This document shows positions 60,527-64,000 of a DNA stretch of 64,000 nt, piece after piece (within the stretch, counting starts at the first letter, position 1; each line of letters opens with the position of its first letter). The notes below the pieces were generated by a model that was not told the DNA's origin, made no database searches, and was given only the letters and a program-made list of their open reading frames with translations. Source of the DNA: Fagopyrum homotropicum (Eukaryota > Streptophyta > Magnoliopsida > Caryophyllales > Polygonaceae); NCBI GenBank assembly GCA_033239125.1, contig BSWB01000002.1:4497001-4561000 (forward strand). Direction: 5' to 3'. Both the position numbers and the translations under genes were made by a program.

Positions 60527-60761
60527 AACGTGTATACCTTGTTCATGAAATGTTTTGGAATAATTCGTTGTAGTTTTATGCAAAATGCATTTGATTCCCC
60601 TTTTTTTTTTCCCTATATGGTATCAAAACTAATCAAATTCTACTGCCATCACTTCAAACCACTAGGAATGATTCCATAAAATTTCGTGAACAAGAATACA
60701 TATATAGACTAGATTCGTTTTCATTCCATTTCCGTTTCCAAATTTAAAACCGAACGGACCC
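60527..60761. mobile_element. Right part of MITE copy 4
   Basis: CGTGTATACCTTGTTCATG onward matches the MITE interior, and the end reads AAAACCGAACGGACC. Compared with the 11618 copy, about 11 bp between the two halves are missing at the Athila insertion point. Confidence 0.7.
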
Positions 60762-60844
60762 TGAAAGTCTAGGTTTGCACTTGACATCTCTTGCCTTGAA
60801 GACATCCTTATCCGAATTTCTTACTAACCTCGGAGTCATATTCT

Positions 60845-61085
60845 AGTCTATGTTGGGAAAGATTACATCCTTCATTTGCAACCCCATTGCCGCGGAATGC
60901 AACTACGTCAACCAAGACCGATTATCATATGTTAGGGTCTTGGTTGAGCTTTTCGATGAGCATGACATCCTAAGAGAAATGCACCTTCATGGTCCCTATA
61001 CATTTCCCCAATCTTCGTGCCTCATTTATCATTGTTCTTGTGTTCACCGAGCTCTCCCCAAACCCACCTTCCAATGATTAGTTCG
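60845..61085 (+). pseudogene. LINE ORF1 fragment (DUF4283/zinc-knuckle region)
   Basis: The plus-strand frame 60850-61077 reads LGKITSFICNPIAAECNYV, then DRLSYVRVLVEL and LHGP. This parallels the ORF1 of the 43.7-49.0 kb LINE (LAKIGSAIGTPI, DRLGYARILVEI, LNGPDG). It is short, without ends or knuckle, and decayed. Confidence 0.65.
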
Positions 61086-61659
61086 GCCATTTGCTGCTGG
61101 AACATCAAACATATTCCCATCAATAATCTACCGACGTCGTAGGGCTGCCAACCAACACGTTCCACCGATCAACTGGCGAATTTGTTTACAAAGCCTTTTG
61201 AGGCGTTTTCGATTCCTCAAGTCCCAGCTCGGTATTATACCACACGTAAAGCATGCATTCGTCCATCAAGAGTCGTGATGTATGCATAATTCATTGATAT
61301 TTTACGTCATAATAATAAAATAGCCTATAAGTATTGGCATTTCAAGCCTATTTTTAAATGTACTTCGATCCGCATTATTGTTATATATTCAAGATATTCA
61401 ATTTATTTTCTTTCGTAAGTGAAGAACTTTTTACGCCTTTGGTCAAAATATACTTATAAGAGTTTTTTAAAAACAAAACCGAAAGTATCGATTCTTAATT
61501 ATTCGTCTGTTAAAAAAAAATTTTGGGAAAGGAGAGTCAGTGTTCTCCGACGCATTTAGTCGCACTTTATTATTAATAGAAAAATTGTTAAGTAGTCCTC
61601 AAACGCGGATAACCCGACCCGTAACATCATGATCAATTCAGTTTATAATCCCTCATGAG
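61086..61659. other. Unassigned repeat-like DNA
   Basis: Possibly a continuation of decayed retroelement sequence. A DQLANLFTKPFEAF-like translation near 61160-61200 hints at a retroelement, but it is too short to name. Nothing else is supported. Confidence 0.3.
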
Positions 61660-62159
61660 CAGGGCCGTCCAATGAATTTTGGAGGCCCTGTGTCAACAAT
61701 TTTGTTTATGAATTTTAAAAATTATTTTTTATTGGAAAAAAAAGAATAAAAAACTTTTTTAATAAAATAATACGTGAAAGAATGACAATAAAAAGCAAAA
61801 CAAGACCTTTTTTTTTAACTTTAAATAGTTTTTAAGAGAAAATATTAAACAAAAGACGGAAAAAAACAGAGTAGAAAGGGAATTTCAACGGTTAACTTTT
61901 TTTAAGAAAAAATACATGAAAGAATGACGATAAAAAGATAAAAAAGTAAAACAAAACCGTTATAAACTAATAAAATTAAACAAAAGAGGGGGGGAAATTA
62001 CAAAACATGTATGAAAAATAAAAAATGTAGAAAGAAGGATTTGAACTCTAGATCAATTGCATCAAATATTGTTTTCTAACCATTATAACAAACACATTTT
62101 TCTGTCTTAAATCAACATAAAATTAAATATTTTGGGGCCCAAAAAAACTGGGGGCCCTG
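61660..62159. mobile_element. hAT-like non-autonomous element, 500 bp
   Basis: The left end CAGGGCCGTCCA and the reversed right end CAGGGCCCCCAG share the CAGGGCC terminus common in plant hAT elements. The flanking 8-mers (CTCATGAG, TGCTGTTA) do not match, so the assignment is tentative. The interior is A-rich with no frame. Confidence 0.45.
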
Positions 62160-62184
62160 TGCTGTTAGACCGAATGACACCCCT

Positions 62185-63177
62185 ACTTGGACGGGCCTAC
62201 TCAAGAGGGTCAATCAATACATGACAACTGATAGGAAAACTAAAAGCCATAAAGTTGAGGGTATCCGCGACGTTATTCGCCTCACGAAATGCATGACAGA
62301 TCTGGATACTCCAATCCCTCTTGAGTAAGTCTTGGCATCTATTAACCAGACTAGCGAGTGGGTGACATCGGGGTATGTTCTTCGCAACTAAGGTGGTAAT
62401 GAGTTTTGCGTTAGTTTGCACTTCCACAACCCTATAACCACACTTCCATGCCAACAACAGACATTGTAGCACTCCCCATAGTTCTGTCATGGGGACCGTA
62501 CAAATTTCGATGTTCATGACATATCCCCGTTGCCACTCACCCTTGTTATTTCTAATAACTCCCGCCGCCGAGGCGTGTCGATAATTTGTAACCGCTCCAT
62601 CCGAATTAATCTTCACCACACCATCTCTGGGCTTCTCCTACTTGATGTGTTCGACTCTATCCTCACATCTTGCATTTTTCTTCGAAAAGTTTTCCATGCT
62701 TGACATATTCTTTAGTTTTAATCCTGACAAATTGGTGTGTTACTCCAACAAACTTCTCCCTTTCGAAGACGTCCGTGTTTCTCCATATCCATATCCACCA
62801 AACGATAACTGCAAAAATATCACGCCAAAAGCAAAAGTTATCGAATTTCACATTATTGCATATATTACCTCTAACCCAACTATTGAAAGTTGTAGCTTGG
62901 AAATCTCGATTCATGCGCACCGCTTGGAGATCTCTCCACATCTTCTTAGTACTAGGGCATTCCCTGAACAGATGGATGCTTGACTCCTCCTCACCACTAC
63001 ATCAATGGCAACACGGGTCCAAAGTAAGGTATCTTCTCTTCCGCTCACTGTTGGTCATGACACCGCCCTTCAGAACCTTCCAAATGAACACCTGTATCCT
63101 CTCCGTCACGTTAAGGCTCCAGACAGACTTGAAGACCGATCTTTTGACAGAGGCTTCCCAGTTGAAATCCGTTAGTT
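62185..63177 (-). pseudogene. LINE ORF2 C-terminus: zinc-binding region and RNase H, decayed
   Basis: Minus-strand frames: 63197 leftward reads RSVFKSVWSLNVTERIQVF, then IWKVLKGGVMTN (zf-RVT type). 62941-62663 continues VWWIWIWRNTDVFE. 62619-62197 is an RNase H fold with INSDGAV, TELWGVLQCL and HAFREANNVAD. The position usually occupied by the third acidic residue (ETDS) reads QTNAK, so catalysis would be lost. The copia 3' LTR abuts its upstream side at 63178. Confidence 0.75.
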
Positions 63178-63329
63178 TGAAGAAGAAGAAGATATGAAGA
63201 AAATTATAATGTCTCTCAACTGAATTCTGTTACAGCTTTTGGTATTTATAATACTTAGGATATATTGTAATAATGTCCCTAATATATCCTTTATTTACAT
63301 ATAAACCCTATAAGAATATACTATCTCCA
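63178..63329 (-). mobile_element. Ty1/copia 3' LTR, about 152 bp
   Basis: On the minus strand it starts TGGAGATAGTATATTC, directly after a polypurine tract GGGGGGCGTA (plus 63330-63339), and ends TTCTTCA at 63178. Its length suits a small copia LTR. It is inserted in a LINE fragment. Confidence 0.65.
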
Positions 63330-63580
63330 TACGCCCCCCTCAAGCTGGACATGGTGAAACAAGTCCAAGCTTGACAGAAAGAAAATGATGTTGTTGTTCT
63401 CCTAGGGCCTTAGTAAAAATATCAGCCAGTTGAAGAGATGACTTGACATGAGGAGTAGAGATGAATCCCTTCTGAACTTCATCTCGAACATAATGACAAT
63501 CCAAATGAAGATGTTTGGTGCGTTCATGAAAAACAAGATTAGCAGCAAGATGTTGAGTGTTAGCATGAAATATTGTGATA
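63330..63580 (-). pseudogene. Copia RNase H C-terminal fragment
   Basis: The minus-strand translation reads LAANLVFHERTKHLHLDCHY, then VRDEVQKGFISTPHV and LQLADIFTKALGEQQHHFL, the end of a copia polyprotein. It is followed by the polypurine tract and LTR. The upstream part is cut off near 63580, where unrelated sequence begins. Confidence 0.8.
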
Positions 63581-64000
63581 TTTTAGGCACGTTTTCTAGA
63601 CGTATTTGATTCATATTGATAGTCTTTGATTGAACTTTATGCATATGAGAGCTAGTATTACCTATATTGTCGATATGGATGTCTACACTAGTTCTATGTT
63701 GATTATAGGTGATTTGGAGCTATTTCCGAACGGAAACGAGCAAAGGAGAGTTGAGTTGATATGTCCATAGATTGAGGACACTCTTTGGAAGCAATTTGGA
63801 GTCTTAGTTTGAGGAATGCACGAGTTTAGGGAAGAATCACGTTCTTGCCCTAAATTACGCCCTAAAATACGGCCGTATCACAAACCACGGCCAGAATTAC
63901 GGCCGTGGATTCAGAGTCAGAATTCGATGTTCATTCCAGGGGATTCTACGGCCGTGGAACTAACCGTAATTGTTTCCACGCCCTAAATTACGGTCGTGGA
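63581..64000. mobile_element. LTR-like sequence with ACGGCCGTGG words, runs off the window
   Basis: The stretch from 63870 contains TACGGCCGTGG, CCACGGCCAG, ACGGCCGTAT and ACGGTCGTGG words at least seven times. The style resembles the palindrome-rich Athila LTR. No boundary, frame or primer site is visible before the window ends, so the element type is uncertain. Confidence 0.4.

Overview
This is nuclear DNA from a flowering plant, most likely a eudicot. It is AT-rich and has short-exon plant genes with GT-AG introns and a dense layer of nested transposons (Athila-type Ty3/gypsy, Ty1/copia, L1-type LINEs, CACTA, Mutator-like, hAT-like, Helitrons, MITEs). I cannot name the species from the sequence. 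No rRNA, tRNA or CRISPR feature was recognised.

Host genes lie in two islands. From about 4.5 to 21.3 kb there are three multi-exon genes: an RCC1-repeat protein (+, 11 exons), a DA1/DAR2-like protein with LIM domain and zinc peptidase (+, 11 exons), and an NPF (NRT1/PTR) transporter (-, 4 exons). The last two converge with only 98 bp between their stop codons. From 39.5 to 42.6 kb there is a second NPF transporter (+) with the same four-exon structure. It is the diverged paralog of the first and lies head-to-head with it across 18.2 kb of transposons. The first exon of the DAR2-like gene and the third exon of the + strand NPF gene each look one base short, so each has a reading-frame break that is either real or an assembly error.

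The 18 kb between the NPF genes is layered. A small hAT-like element (21964-28630) is split by a 6.36 kb CACTA element (22073-28432, TTT target duplication). The CACTA element carries one complete and one partial Helitron, a broken piece of ribosomal protein L8 (uL2) and an LTR-like element, but no recognisable transposase. To its right are a decayed Mutator-like transposase, a gypsy gag remnant, a 1.68 kb solo LTR with a CGAAA duplication, an LTR/primer-site fragment, a second Mutator-like remnant with a tandem-repeat tail, and a short Helitron.

From 42.7 kb to the right edge almost everything is mobile: two MITEs, a 5.27 kb LINE with a 15-bp target duplication, and an 11.4 kb Athila-lineage LTR element (49159-60526) inserted into a MITE. 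After these come LINE fragments, an hAT-like element, a copia 3' end inserted in a LINE, and the start of another LTR-like sequence. The Athila element is the most unusual object. Its LTRs are almost identical, and one reading frame joins gag, protease and integrase with reverse transcriptase and RNase H missing. A palindromic word, CCTCGGTCGAGG, is scattered through its LTRs, spacers and coding sequence, including the place where reverse transcriptase should be.
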